NCBI GenBank assembly: GCA_027068075.1
Contig: JAMOUJ010000005.1
Span: 372,001 to 436,000 of the forward strand
Direction of reading: 5' to 3'
Length of the DNA: 64,000 nt
From: Candidatus Aminicenantota bacterium
GTDB lineage: Bacteria; Acidobacteriota; Aminicenantia; S016-38
A program made the position numbers and the translations under genes. Below are positions 17,306-25,481 of this stretch, one piece after another (within the stretch, counting starts at the first letter, position 1; every line of letters starts with the position of its first letter). The notes beneath the pieces were generated by a model. The model searched no databases. It was not told where the DNA came from and saw only the letters and a program-made list of their open reading frames with translations.

Positions 17306-17904
17306 TGGTGAAGTTAGTAAAGGAGATTCCCTACAGGATAAACGAAAGGGCTTTCTGGGCTCTACTGGGATACAAAAAAGGGAAAACCGAGATTTCCAGG
17401 GACATGCTTGAGAGGGTGGAAAGGGTTCTGGAGAAGGGCAGAAGGGTGGTGGAGTCCGCGGGTCTATACGGCCTTTTTCCTATAGAAAACCTTACCCGCC
17501 GGGAAGTGAAGTTCCACGGCAAAACGGTGAAAAGCAGGAGTCTGGCAGAGCACTGCCGGGGTTTTTCTCACCTTTACCTCATGGCTGTTACCATCGGGGA
17601 GGAATTTGATGCCCTGCTCGGAAGGGTTCCCCTGGAGGAAGCGGTGATCCTGGATGCCTTTGGATCCGAGGCGGTGGAGGCGGTGGCTGAAAGCCTAAAC
17701 AGGGCCATTGAAAGGGAAGGAGTACACTTCGGCCTTACCAGATTCAACCGGAGGTTTTCTCCCGGCTATGGGGACCTTCCCCTGAAGACCAACCGCTTGT
17801 TTGAGGAATTGCTGGGGCTTCGTAGAATCGGTGTCCGGGTGAGCGATAGGTTTTCTCTTATCCCCTCCAAGTCCATAACTGCTATAATTCCAGCAGGAGG
17901 ATAG
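17305..17904 (+). CDS. Stand-alone methionine synthase (MetH) reactivation-domain protein
   Basis: A 199-residue cytoplasmic protein corresponding to the C-terminal S-adenosylmethionine-binding activation domain of cobalamin-dependent methionine synthase. The key loop RFSPGYGDLPL matches the R-x3-G-Y motif that binds SAM, and DAFGSEAVEAVAESLN and GVRVSDRFSLIPSKSITAI fit the rest of the fold. In several thermophiles and Firmicutes MetH lacks this domain and a separate protein supplies it; metH itself is not in the window. The start is an ATG 6 nt after TAAAAT with no ribosome site. The hydrolase gene follows without a gap. Confidence 0.8.
   Translation: MVKLVKEIPYRINERAFWALLGYKKGKTEISRDMLERVERVLEKGRRVVESAGLYGLFPIENLTRREVKFHGKTVKSRSLAEHCRGFSHLYLMAVTIGEEFDALLGRVPLEEAVILDAFGSEAVEAVAESLNRAIEREGVHFGLTRFNRRFSPGYGDLPLKTNRLFEELLGLRRIGVRVSDRFSLIPSKSITAIIPAGG
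17880..17888 (+). promoter_or_regulatory. Possible internal extended -10 for the hydrolase-UDG operon
   Basis: TGCTATAAT occurs inside the last codons of the preceding gene, 16 nt before the hydrolase ATG; a good AGGAGG ribosome site lies between. The match to an extended -10 is exact, but the sequence is also coding (Thr-Ala-Ile-Ile), so chance is possible. Confidence 0.35.
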
Positions 17905-18660
17905 ATGCTGGGAATAATAGAAAATTTTTTTAAAAACGCAAAGATCCCGCCTTCCATGACCCCGGCCCACCATGGCCTTGCTTATCAGGATGTGGAAATA
18001 AAGAGCTACGGTAGGCTACTTAAAGGATGGATTCTGGGCGAGGGGGAGGAGAAGGTAGTTCTGGTTCACGGCTGGGGGGCCAATCGGGAGGTTTTTCTCC
18101 CTCTGATGAGGTTTCTGGCTCCCCACTTTGCCCTTCTGGCCTTTGACGCCAGCAACCACGGAGAAAGCAGTCCCTACTGGCCCGTGAGCATAAAAGTTTT
18201 CTGGGAGGACATCGGGGCAGCCCTGGATTTTCTTGGGGGAGAGGCTTATCTGGTGGGGCATTCCATGGGCGGGGCCTCCTCCATCATCGCTGCCAATACC
18301 TATTCCCGGGTAAAAAAAGTGGCCGCCCTGGCCCCCTTTGCTTCCACCGAAGAGATCACCGAAAGGATGATGGGGGTACTCCCTTCCTCTTTGCGGAAAA
18401 GGGTGATGAAGAGGATTGAAAGGGAGGTGGGTTTTTCCCTGAAGGAATTTTCCCCTCTGAACTACATGTGCCGGCGGAAAATACCCCACCTCCTGGTCCA
18501 CGGGGAGGAGGACGAGACCGTTCCCGTGGAGGATTCCATCCGGCTCAAGGAAGTTTGTCCGGGGGCGGAGACCCTTTTCCTCCCCGGAGAGGACCATAAG
18601 TCCATCCTCGCATCGGAAACTGTCCTCAGGAGGGTAGAAGAATTTTTAAGGAAGAGTTAA
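17905..18660 (+). CDS. Alpha/beta-hydrolase
   Basis: A 251-residue serine hydrolase. The nucleophile elbow is GHSMGG (about residues 120-125), preceded by the VLVHGWGANRE oxyanion region. HGEEDETVP carries the acidic residue and the C-terminal GEDHKSI the catalytic histidine. The N-terminus resembles membrane-proximal bacterial hydrolases, but no signal peptide is clear. Substrate unknown. The ATG follows the stop of the MetH-reactivation gene directly and has an AGGAGG site 4 nt upstream. Confidence 0.85.
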   Translation: MLGIIENFFKNAKIPPSMTPAHHGLAYQDVEIKSYGRLLKGWILGEGEEKVVLVHGWGANREVFLPLMRFLAPHFALLAFDASNHGESSPYWPVSIKVFWEDIGAALDFLGGEAYLVGHSMGGASSIIAANTYSRVKKVAALAPFASTEEITERMMGVLPSSLRKRVMKRIEREVGFSLKEFSPLNYMCRRKIPHLLVHGEEDETVPVEDSIRLKEVCPGAETLFLPGEDHKSILASETVLRRVEEFLRKS

Positions 18661-18725
18661 AGGAATACGCCCGGTTTCTCCGGGAAATAAGCGACGGATT
18701 TCTCACCCTTAAAAGGGAGGAACTG

Positions 18726-19280
18726 ATGAGGGAGGTGGAGGAGGAGGTGGCCCGGTGTAGGAAGTGTTCCCTTCACGCCACCAGGAGAAATTATGTCCTG
18801 GGGGAGGGAAACCTGTTGGCCGAGATATTCTTCGTGGGAGAAGCCCCGGGTGCCCGGGAGGACGCCACCGGGAGACCCTTCGTGGGCAGGGCCGGGGAAC
18901 TCCTAACCAGGATAATAAAGGCCATGGGTTATACCCGGAGGGATGTGTACATAGGGAACATTCTAAAATGCCGGCCACCGGGCAACAGAACCCCTTCTGA
19001 GGAGGAGCAGAAGGCCTGTTTTCCGTATCTTAAGAGGCAAATAGAAATAATAAAACCCCGGGTTCTCGTGGCCCTGGGAAGGGTGGCGGCGGTAAACCTC
19101 ACGGGAGAAAAGACCAGCCTTTCCGCCATGAGGGGAAGGATTCACCGCTTTGAGGGAATCCCCGTGGTGGTCACCTACCACCCCTCCTACCTCCTTCAGA
19201 GGGGAGAACCCCGGGAACTCAAGAAGATGGTGTGGGAAGACATGAAACTCGCCCTGAGGATAATCCATGGAGAGGTATAG
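18726..19280 (+). CDS. Family-4 uracil-DNA glycosylase (iron-sulfur type)
   Basis: A 184-residue thermostable-type enzyme removing uracil produced by cytosine deamination. The four iron-sulfur cysteines are visible as C11-x2-C14, C82 and C98. Motif 1 is GEAPGAREDATGRPFVGRAG and the second active-site motif is HPSYLL (152-157). Length matches the family. The reading frame is open upstream into the hydrolase end, but the ATG at 18726 lies 7 nt after GGGAGG and aligns with known starts. The 65 nt between it and the hydrolase hold no gene, only a short CCCGG/CCGGG inverted repeat. It overlaps the following radical SAM gene by 14 nt. Confidence 0.94.
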   Translation: MREVEEEVARCRKCSLHATRRNYVLGEGNLLAEIFFVGEAPGAREDATGRPFVGRAGELLTRIIKAMGYTRRDVYIGNILKCRPPGNRTPSEEEQKACFPYLKRQIEIIKPRVLVALGRVAAVNLTGEKTSLSAMRGRIHRFEGIPVVVTYHPSYLLQRGEPRELKKMVWEDMKLALRIIHGEV

Positions 19281-20232
19281 AAAATACAGCAGGTATCTCC
19301 GGGAAAAATACGGCGCCAGGGTCCACAGGGTCCCCCTCCAGGGAGGATTTTACTGCCCCAATCGTGACGGGAGGCTTTCCAGTTCCGGCTGCATATTCTG
19401 CGATGTTTACGGCTCCGGTCCCCTGACCCTGCGGCCGGCTCCCCTAGGCGAGCAACTCAGGAAGGGCATGGAGGGGGCCAGGAGGAGGTACGGTGCGAAA
19501 TACTTCATCGCTTATTTCCAGGCCTTCACCAACACCTACCACAGGCCAGAGGTGTTAAGGGAGAGGTTTTCCCAGGTTTTAAATGTACCGGAGGTGGTGG
19601 AGGTTTCCATCGGCACCAGGCCCGATTGTCTCCCAGAGGAGACCCTGGATGTACTGGAGGAGGTGGCCCGGCAGAAGACCCTTTGGGTGGAAATAGGGCT
19701 TGAAAGTTCCCACCTTCCCTCCCTCAAGTGGCTCAGGAGAAATCATGGACTGGCGGATTTCGTGGATGCGGTTATTCGTACCTCCAGGAGGAGGGGCATA
19801 AACATAGCCACCCATGTAATCCTGGGTCTTCCGGGGGAAGGCCGGGAGGAGGTGAAGGAAACCGCCAGAATTATATCCTCCCTTCCGGTGAAGGGGGTGA
19901 AGATTCACCCCTTACATGTTCTGAGGAACACCGAACTGGAAAGGATTTATCTCCGTGGGGAACTTCGCCTTCCATCCATGGAGGAATTCGTTTCTCAGGC
20001 GGTGGATTTCCTTGAAAACCTACGGGAGGACATTGTGGTGATGAGGATTTCCGGAGAAAGGTCCCGGGAACTCTTCGTGGCCCCCGAATGGGCCCTCAAA
20101 AAACAGGAGGTTTTGCGGAGGGTAGAAGAAGAAATGGAGAGGAGAGATACACGGCAAGGGGCGAAACTGAAATTGGGGCTTTCCGCCGATGAATGCTCTC
20201 CCCTGAGGGAGATTGTCAGGTTTCAGGAATAA
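19267..20232 (+). CDS. Radical SAM protein, TIGR01212 (YhcC-like) family
   Basis: A 321-residue radical SAM enzyme. Its cluster cysteines are spaced as in the TIGR01212/YhcC group (Cys, then SGCIFCD; the first spacing is longer than the usual CxxxCxxC). The N-terminal YRKYSRYLREKYGARVHRV and the interior TYHRPEVLRERF and LVEIGLES-like blocks are typical. The family's reaction is not established to my knowledge. It begins inside the end of the UDG gene, so the two are coupled. The leuD promoter lies inside its last codons. Confidence 0.87.
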   Translation: MERYRKYSRYLREKYGARVHRVPLQGGFYCPNRDGRLSSSGCIFCDVYGSGPLTLRPAPLGEQLRKGMEGARRRYGAKYFIAYFQAFTNTYHRPEVLRERFSQVLNVPEVVEVSIGTRPDCLPEETLDVLEEVARQKTLWVEIGLESSHLPSLKWLRRNHGLADFVDAVIRTSRRRGINIATHVILGLPGEGREEVKETARIISSLPVKGVKIHPLHVLRNTELERIYLRGELRLPSMEEFVSQAVDFLENLREDIVVMRISGERSRELFVAPEWALKKQEVLRRVEEEMERRDTRQGAKLKLGLSADECSPLREIVRFQE

Positions 20233-20242
20233 TTTGTATAAT
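20213..20242 (+). promoter_or_regulatory. leuD promoter
   Basis: TTGTCA (20213-20218) and TATAAT (20237-20242) are 18 nt apart, ending 18 nt before the leuD ATG. A GGAGG ribosome site lies in the short leader. The promoter overlaps the end of the radical SAM gene. Confidence 0.65.
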
Positions 20243-20260
20243 TTTCCACGGAGGTGCGCC

Positions 20261-20755
20261 ATGAAGTTGAAGGGTAGGGTTTTGAAATACGGGGACGACA
20301 TAAACACCGATGTTATTTTCCCCGGAAGATATACATACAAAAATCTCTCCCCCGAAGAGATGGCCTCTCATGCCATGGAGGACCTGGACCCTGATTTTTC
20401 CCGGAAGGTAAAGCCCGGGGACATTATTTTCGCAGGGAAAAACTTCGGCATGGGTTCCTCCAGGGAGCAGGCGGTCCTTGCCCTCAAATATTCCGGCATA
20501 GCCGCCATTGTGGCTAAGTCCTTCGCAAGGATCTATTACAGGAATTGCATAAACGCAGGCCTCCCGGCCATAGAACTTCCCTCCGCCGTGGAAGCCGTCA
20601 GGGAGGGAGATGAGGTGGAAATTGACCTTGAAGGGGGGCGGATCATCACCCCGGCGGGAACCTTCTCCTTTCCTCCCTTTCCTCCCAGGGTGAGGGAAAT
20701 TCTCACGGCAGGAGGGTTGATCCCCTACACCAGAAAGAGACTGGGTCTTTCCTAA
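20261..20755 (+). CDS. leuD: 3-isopropylmalate dehydratase small subunit (LeuD-like)
   Basis: A 164-residue swivel-domain subunit of an aconitase-type hydratase. It opens with KLKGRVLKYGDDINTDVI, has the small-subunit block GKNFGMGSSREQAVLALK, and continues with FARIYYRNCINAGLP. The short form is the type seen in archaea and thermophilic bacteria, where it can serve leucine synthesis or a related homoaconitase reaction. The large subunit is not nearby. The ATG at 20261 follows GGAGG; an upstream in-frame extension to 20213 is rejected because it crosses the promoter. It overlaps the convergent ftsX tail by 4 nt. Confidence 0.88.
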   Translation: MKLKGRVLKYGDDINTDVIFPGRYTYKNLSPEEMASHAMEDLDPDFSRKVKPGDIIFAGKNFGMGSSREQAVLALKYSGIAAIVAKSFARIYYRNCINAGLPAIELPSAVEAVREGDEVEIDLEGGRIITPAGTFSFPPFPPRVREILTAGGLIPYTRKRLGLS

Positions 20756-21591
20756 AAATCTCTGGTGAAAATCAGGGAAGACAGGATTCCCACTGCGCAG
20801 CCCAGAAGGGGCACGGCCCACAAGTAAATTCCCGGCAGGGATGATAGGAATTCCGGGAATTTTCCTCTCAGCGCCAGGAAAGAGATCAGAAAAAGGCCCA
20901 GGCCCAGAAGGGAGCCTATGAGGGAGATGGCGGCTCCCATGAAGATGAAGGGGGCCGAAGAAAATCCCGGGGAGGCCCCCAGCAGTTCCATTAATTGCCT
21001 TTCCCACCTGTGGGAGGCTACACCCACCGCCACCAGGTTTCCGATGATCAAGGCCGAGGCAAGGCCCAAGAGAAGCACGAGGAAGCCGCCCACGGCCTCA
21101 AATTTTGCCTTTAAGGAACGGAATTTTTCCACGGCGTCCCACTGGAAGACCACATCCTCCACTCCCCTTTCTCTTCTTAGGTTCTGAAGAACCGCCCGGA
21201 TTTTAACGGGGTCCTCGGAAGAGGAGAATTTTATCAGGAGGTTAGGGGGGATGGGATTATCTTCCCCCAGGGCCTCGGCCAGGTCAGGATATAGGCGCGA
21301 GAATTCTTCCCGGGCTTCCTCCCGGGATACGTATCGCCAGTTTTCCACCTTGATCTTTCCCCTAAGAAGGGAGATTATCTCCTCCGGAGAGGCTTCCTGG
21401 GTTAAAAATATCCTGGCGGAAAGTTCAGACCCCAACCTCTCTATCTGAAGGGAGAGATTGTGGTGAATCAGAAGAAACCAGTAAAGGACGAAGACGGAGA
21501 GGGATAGAACCAGGAGAGGAAGAAATACGGCCCGGGGATTGGCCACCAGGTCCCTGAGAAATACCTTCATTCCGTAGAGGAGTTTTCTCAT
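20752..21591 (-). CDS. ftsX: Cell division protein FtsX
   Basis: A 279-residue inner-membrane protein with an N-terminal membrane segment, a periplasmic domain and three C-terminal membrane segments. With FtsE it forms an ABC-like complex at the division site that activates cell-wall hydrolases. Visible features are the ARIFLTQEASPEEI stretch, the VEDVVFQWDAVEKF region and a FtsX core with ASHRWERQLMELLGASPGF. Its ATG overlaps the ftsE stop by 4 nt. Confidence 0.93.
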   Translation of the reverse strand: MRKLLYGMKVFLRDLVANPRAVFLPLLVLSLSVFVLYWFLLIHHNLSLQIERLGSELSARIFLTQEASPEEIISLLRGKIKVENWRYVSREEAREEFSRLYPDLAEALGEDNPIPPNLLIKFSSSEDPVKIRAVLQNLRRERGVEDVVFQWDAVEKFRSLKAKFEAVGGFLVLLLGLASALIIGNLVAVGVASHRWERQLMELLGASPGFSSAPFIFMGAAISLIGSLLGLGLFLISFLALRGKFPEFLSSLPGIYLWAVPLLGCAVGILSSLIFTRDF

Positions 21592-22247
21592 TTGATCCTC
21601 TTTATTCGCCCGTAGGAGAGTTCCACTATCTTTCCTCCGAATTCCTCCACCAGGGATGTGTCGTGGGTAGCCACCACCACGGTGGTTCCCTTGAGGTTCA
21701 GGGCCTTGAAGATTCTGAGTATTTTTCTGGAGAGGAAGGGGTCCAGGTTCCCCGTGGGTTCGTCGGCCAACAGGATCTCCGGGGCTCCCACTATGGCTCT
21801 GGCTATGGCCACCCTTTGTTGTTCCCCTCCGGAAAGGGAGGAGGGAAGGTCCTGGGCTTTGTGGATTATTTCAAAATTCTGCAGGAGGGAGGTGACCCTG
21901 CGGGAAATCTCCCTGCGGCCTTTCCCCCGAATAATCAGGGGAAGGGCCACATTTTCGTATACGGAAAGATAAGGAATGAGGCGAAAATCCTGGAAAACCA
22001 CGCCCAGTTTCCTCCGGTAAAGGTAAATTTTCCTGCGGCTTATCCTGGAGATGTCAATGTTTCCGAAAAATATTTTTCCCCGGGTAGGCAGTTCCTCCCG
22101 GGTTATAAGTTTTATTATGGTGGTTTTTCCGGCTCCGGAGGGACCTGTAATGAAGACGAATTCCCCCTTTTCCACGGATAAACTTATGTTCTCCAGGGCG
22201 TGATAAGGGGGGGAATAGGTTTTGTAAACCCCCACTAATCTCAGCAT
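21588..22247 (-). CDS. ftsE: Cell division ATP-binding protein FtsE
   Basis: A 219-residue ABC ATPase partner of FtsX. Walker A is GPSGAGKTT, the Q-loop VVFQDFRLIP, the signature LSGGEQQRVAIARA, and Walker B EILLADEPTGNLD, with the H-loop ATHD. Length is the FtsE standard. It overlaps the transketolase stop by 1 nt. The coupling with transketolase and gatB is not a common arrangement but fits a housekeeping operon. Confidence 0.95.
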   Translation of the reverse strand: MLRLVGVYKTYSPPYHALENISLSVEKGEFVFITGPSGAGKTTIIKLITREELPTRGKIFFGNIDISRISRRKIYLYRRKLGVVFQDFRLIPYLSVYENVALPLIIRGKGRREISRRVTSLLQNFEIIHKAQDLPSSLSGGEQQRVAIARAIVGAPEILLADEPTGNLDPFLSRKILRIFKALNLKGTTVVVATHDTSLVEEFGGKIVELSYGRIKRIK

Positions 22248-23191
22248 TAACCCCTTTCCAGAAAGTCCAGGATTTCTTCCTTTACCCCCACGGGATCCAG
22301 GCGGAAATAGGCCAGAAGTTGCATGGCCTCCCCTGACCGTCCAAAGAGGTCCTGGACTCCGTGAATCCTCATTTTTACCGGATAGTTCTGGCTCAGATAC
22401 TCTGCCACGGCGGAGCCGAGCCCTCCGATGACCGAATGTTCTTCGGCGGTAAAAACCTTCCCGGTTTTTCGGGCCGAGGTCTCTATGGTTTTGCCGTCCA
22501 GGGGTTTTATGCTGGGGGAATTGATCACCTCCACGGAAATTCCCTCCTTCTCCAGGTCCTCCGCCGCCATAAGCAGGCTGTATACGGTTATTCCTGTCCC
22601 CACGGCGGTGAGGTCCCTCCCTTCTTTGATGACCTGGGCCCTTCCTATTTCAAACCTATGGTTTTCGTCAAATATAACCGGGAATTTGGCCCTGGATAGC
22701 CTTACATAGGCAGGACCCTCTCCCTCTATGACCCTTCTAACCACCGCCTTGGTTTCGTAATAATCCGCAGGGCAAAATACCTTCATGTTGGGGAGAACCC
22801 TCATGAGGGCGAAGTCTTCCAGCATCTGATGGGTGGCTCCGTCCTCTCCCACCGTTACCCCTCCATGGGTGGCGATTATTTTCACATTGGCCCGGGCATA
22901 GGCGATGGACTGGCGTATCTGCTCCCAGGCCCTTCCGGTGGCAAAAATGGAGAAGGTGGAAACCACCGGCCTTTTTCCGGCGAGGGCAAATCCAGCGGCG
23001 GTGGCCATCATATCCTGTTCCGATACCCCCAGGTTAAAGAACCTTTCCGGAAACTTGGCTCCGAAGCGGGCGGTTCTTGTGGAACCGGAGAGGTCCGCAT
23101 CCAGCACTACTATGTCGGGGTATTTCTCCCCCATTTCCAGCAAGACCTCTCCGTAGGCGTCCCTGAGGTGCTTAAGTTCAAATTCCCGCAT
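22247..23191 (-). CDS. Transketolase, C-terminal subunit
   Basis: A 314-residue half of a split transketolase, carrying the pyrimidine-binding and C-terminal domains. The block DADLSGSTRTARF, the SEQDMMATAAGFALAGKRP region containing the TPP-activating Glu, THGGVTVGEDGATHQ and the C-terminal EEHSVIGGLGSAVAE identify it. It works with the adjacent N-terminal half in the non-oxidative pentose phosphate pathway. Two-gene transketolases are usual in archaea, Firmicutes and thermophiles. The reading frames overlap by 14 nt. Confidence 0.93.
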   Translation of the reverse strand: MREFELKHLRDAYGEVLLEMGEKYPDIVVLDADLSGSTRTARFGAKFPERFFNLGVSEQDMMATAAGFALAGKRPVVSTFSIFATGRAWEQIRQSIAYARANVKIIATHGGVTVGEDGATHQMLEDFALMRVLPNMKVFCPADYYETKAVVRRVIEGEGPAYVRLSRAKFPVIFDENHRFEIGRAQVIKEGRDLTAVGTGITVYSLLMAAEDLEKEGISVEVINSPSIKPLDGKTIETSARKTGKVFTAEEHSVIGGLGSAVAEYLSQNYPVKMRIHGVQDLFGRSGEAMQLLAYFRLDPVGVKEEILDFLERG

Positions 23192-24032
23192 TTTCCAACT
23201 CCTTCTCCTTTTTCTCCAGTTCCTCCAGGGCCAGGCCCATTTCCTTTTCCGTGGGAGGAACTCCGTGGAATTTTACCTTCCCCTCCATGAAGGAGACCCC
23301 CTTGCCCTTTACGGTTTTGGCTATTATTACCGTGGGCTTTCCCTTGACTTCCTCGGCCCAGTTCAGGGCTTCTATTATCTGGCGAATATTGTGTCCGTCT
23401 ATCTCCCTTACCTCCCATCCAAAGGCCTTCCACTTCTCCGCCACCGGCTCCACGGTTTTTATTTCGTTGACGGGGCCGTCTATCTGAAGTCCGTTGTAAT
23501 CCACTATGGCGGTGAGATTGTCAAGTTTATAATGGGAGGCCGTCATAGCCGCTTCCCATATCTGGCCCTCCTGCATTTCCCCATCGCCTATAAGCACATA
23601 CACCCTCCTGGGGGAGCGGTCCAGTTTGAAGGCCAGGGCTATGCCGTTGGCCACCGAGAGGCCCTGACCCAGGGAGCCCGTGGACATTTCCACCCCCGGG
23701 GTCATAAGCCTGTCCGGATGACCCTGAAGGTGGGAGCGAAGTTTTCGGAAGTCCTTAAGTTCTTCCACAGGAAAAAACCCGGCCTCCGCCAGGGCAGCGT
23801 AGAGAACCGGTGCGGCGTGACCTTTGCTGAGTATGAACATGTCCCTGCCGGCCCACTGCGGGTTTTTGGGATCTAATTTCATCTTGTAAAAGAACAGAAC
23901 CGCCAGTATGTCCGCAGCGGAAAGGGATCCTCCGGGATGGCCGGATTTGGCCAGTCCCGTCATTCTTACGATGTGTTTCCTGAGTTTGAGGGCGATTTTT
24001 TTCAACCTCAAGATCTCCTTATTGCTCACCAT
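23178..24032 (-). CDS. Transketolase, N-terminal subunit
   Basis: A 284-residue half binding the diphosphate of thiamine diphosphate. The motif GDGEMQEGQIWEAAMTA, ending in the Asn-type metal site DYNGLQIDG, is the TPP-binding signature. SGHPGGSLSAADILAVLFF and SKGHAAPVLYAALAE are also typical. It is encoded immediately before the C-terminal half and overlaps gatB by 14 nt. Cytoplasmic. Confidence 0.94.
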   Translation of the reverse strand: MVSNKEILRLKKIALKLRKHIVRMTGLAKSGHPGGSLSAADILAVLFFYKMKLDPKNPQWAGRDMFILSKGHAAPVLYAALAEAGFFPVEELKDFRKLRSHLQGHPDRLMTPGVEMSTGSLGQGLSVANGIALAFKLDRSPRRVYVLIGDGEMQEGQIWEAAMTASHYKLDNLTAIVDYNGLQIDGPVNEIKTVEPVAEKWKAFGWEVREIDGHNIRQIIEALNWAEEVKGKPTVIIAKTVKGKGVSFMEGKVKFHGVPPTEKEMGLALEELEKKEKELENAGI

Positions 24033-25419
24033 TTAAAACCTCCCCCAGAATTTTATTGACCAATTTGGGATTAGCCTTTCCCCCGGTTTTTTTCATCACC
24101 TGTCCCACGAAAAATCCCAGGAGCCCCCTTTTCCCTTTGCGGTAACTCTCCACCTTGTCGGGAAATTCCCCCAGCACCCCTTCTATTATACTCCTTAACT
24201 GGGCCTCGTCGCTTATTTGAAGGAGGCCTTTCTCTTCTACTATTTTTTCGGGATCCTTACCATCCATGACGGCTTCTTCCAGGACTTCCTTGGCCTTCAA
24301 CCGGGATATTTTTCCATCCCTGACCAGAACCAGAATTTTTTCCAGGGTTCGGGGAGAGACTCTGTGGCCCCCGTGGAAGAGTTTTAAAACATCCGTTTTT
24401 ACCCAGTTGGCCACCTCCCTGGGATGCGGGAAGTTTTCCAGGGTTTTTTCAAAGAGAATGGAAATTTCCACTTCCGAACAGAGAATCCTGGCGGTTTCCG
24501 GGTCCAGCCCCAGTTCATTGATGTATCTTTCTTCCCTTTCCCATGGAAGTTCTCCTATCCGGGATTTTATGCTGGATATCTGGTCGTCGGTCAGTATCAG
24601 GGGGGGGAGGTCCGGTTCTGGAAAATACCTGTAATCGTGGGCTTCCTCCTTGCTCCTCATGGGAAAGGTAATGCCCTTTTGACTATCAAAGCCCCGGGTT
24701 TCCTGTTTTATCCTCCCACCGGAATTGAGGATTTCCTCCTGCCTTTTTATCTCGTATTCCAGGGCCTTTGCTAGGAATCTGAAGGAATTGAGGTTTTTAA
24801 CCTCGGTTTTCACCCCCAGGGATTTGCTTCCCCTGGGGCGGAGGGAAAGATTGGCGTCGCAGCGGAGGTTACCCTTCTCCATATCGGCGTCAGAGACCCC
24901 GGCGTATATGGCCGCCAGGCGCAGGGTTTTGAGGAATTCCACCGCCTCCTGGGGAGAGGAAATGTCGGGCCTGGTAACTATTTCTGCCAGGGGAACCCCG
25001 CATCGGTTGAAGTCCACCAGCGTTTCTTCCTCCGTATGAATGGATTTGCCGGAATCCTCCTCTATGTGGAGCCTTTCTATCCTTATTTTTTTCCCGGATC
25101 TCAGTTGAATGTAGCCGTCCCGGGCCAGGGGAAACCTGTGCTGGGTGATCTGATAACCCTTGGGAAGGTCCGGGTAAAAATAATTCTTTCTGGCGAAGTA
25201 GGAGGTTTTGTTCACGGTGCAGTTCAGGGCCAGGGCAAGTTTTACCGCCTGTCTCACCGCTTCCTCGTTCAGGACCGGAAGGGTTCCGGGATGCCCAAGG
25301 CAAACCGGGCATACATTGGTGTTGGGAGGGTCCCCGTAGGAATTGCGGCAGGAGCAGAAGAGTTTTGTGGCGGTCTGAAGTTGAATGTGTATTTCCAAGC
25401 CAATGACAGGTTCCCACAT
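24019..25419 (-). CDS. gatB: Aspartyl/glutamyl-tRNA amidotransferase subunit B
   Basis: A 466-residue subunit that binds misacylated Glu-tRNA(Gln) or Asp-tRNA(Asn) and transfers ammonia supplied by GatA. It starts with EPVIGLEIHIQLQTATKLFC, a GatB hallmark, and shows the zinc cysteines CSCRN and CPVCLGHPG, the LPKGYQITQ block and HDYRYFPEPDLPPL. The C-terminal YqeY-like helical domain ends near LVNKILGEVL. GatA and GatC are not in the window. A TATAAT lies 10 nt before the ATG, so the leader is 3-4 nt at most and has no ribosome site. Confidence 0.97.
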   Translation of the reverse strand: MWEPVIGLEIHIQLQTATKLFCSCRNSYGDPPNTNVCPVCLGHPGTLPVLNEEAVRQAVKLALALNCTVNKTSYFARKNYFYPDLPKGYQITQHRFPLARDGYIQLRSGKKIRIERLHIEEDSGKSIHTEEETLVDFNRCGVPLAEIVTRPDISSPQEAVEFLKTLRLAAIYAGVSDADMEKGNLRCDANLSLRPRGSKSLGVKTEVKNLNSFRFLAKALEYEIKRQEEILNSGGRIKQETRGFDSQKGITFPMRSKEEAHDYRYFPEPDLPPLILTDDQISSIKSRIGELPWEREERYINELGLDPETARILCSEVEISILFEKTLENFPHPREVANWVKTDVLKLFHGGHRVSPRTLEKILVLVRDGKISRLKAKEVLEEAVMDGKDPEKIVEEKGLLQISDEAQLRSIIEGVLGEFPDKVESYRKGKRGLLGFFVGQVMKKTGGKANPKLVNKILGEVLNGEQ

Positions 25420-25429
25420 TTTAGAGGTT

Positions 25430-25438
25430 ATTATAGCA
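25430..25438 (-). promoter_or_regulatory. Extended -10 promoter of gatB
   Basis: On the minus strand TGCTATAAT is an exact extended -10 element. The hexamer ends 10 nt before the gatB ATG; no -35 hexamer fits at the right distance. The mRNA would have a 3-4 nt leader. Confidence 0.65.
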
Positions 25439-25467
25439 TTGAAAATTTACCCATGGGAAAATATAAT
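25439..25467 (+). promoter_or_regulatory. Promoter of the radical SAM-EndoQ-Rsb operon
   Basis: TTGAAA (25439-25444) and TATAAT (25462-25467) are 17 nt apart, a standard housekeeping promoter. The start codon lies 14 nt after the hexamer, giving a leader of about 7 nt without a ribosome site. Confidence 0.7.
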
Positions 25468-25481
25468 ATCCCTTCAATCAA

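Noticed and set aside
20213-20260. 16-codon extension upstream of leuD
   Set aside because: It crosses the leuD -35/-10 elements; the ATG at 20261 has a good ribosome site and matches the family start.
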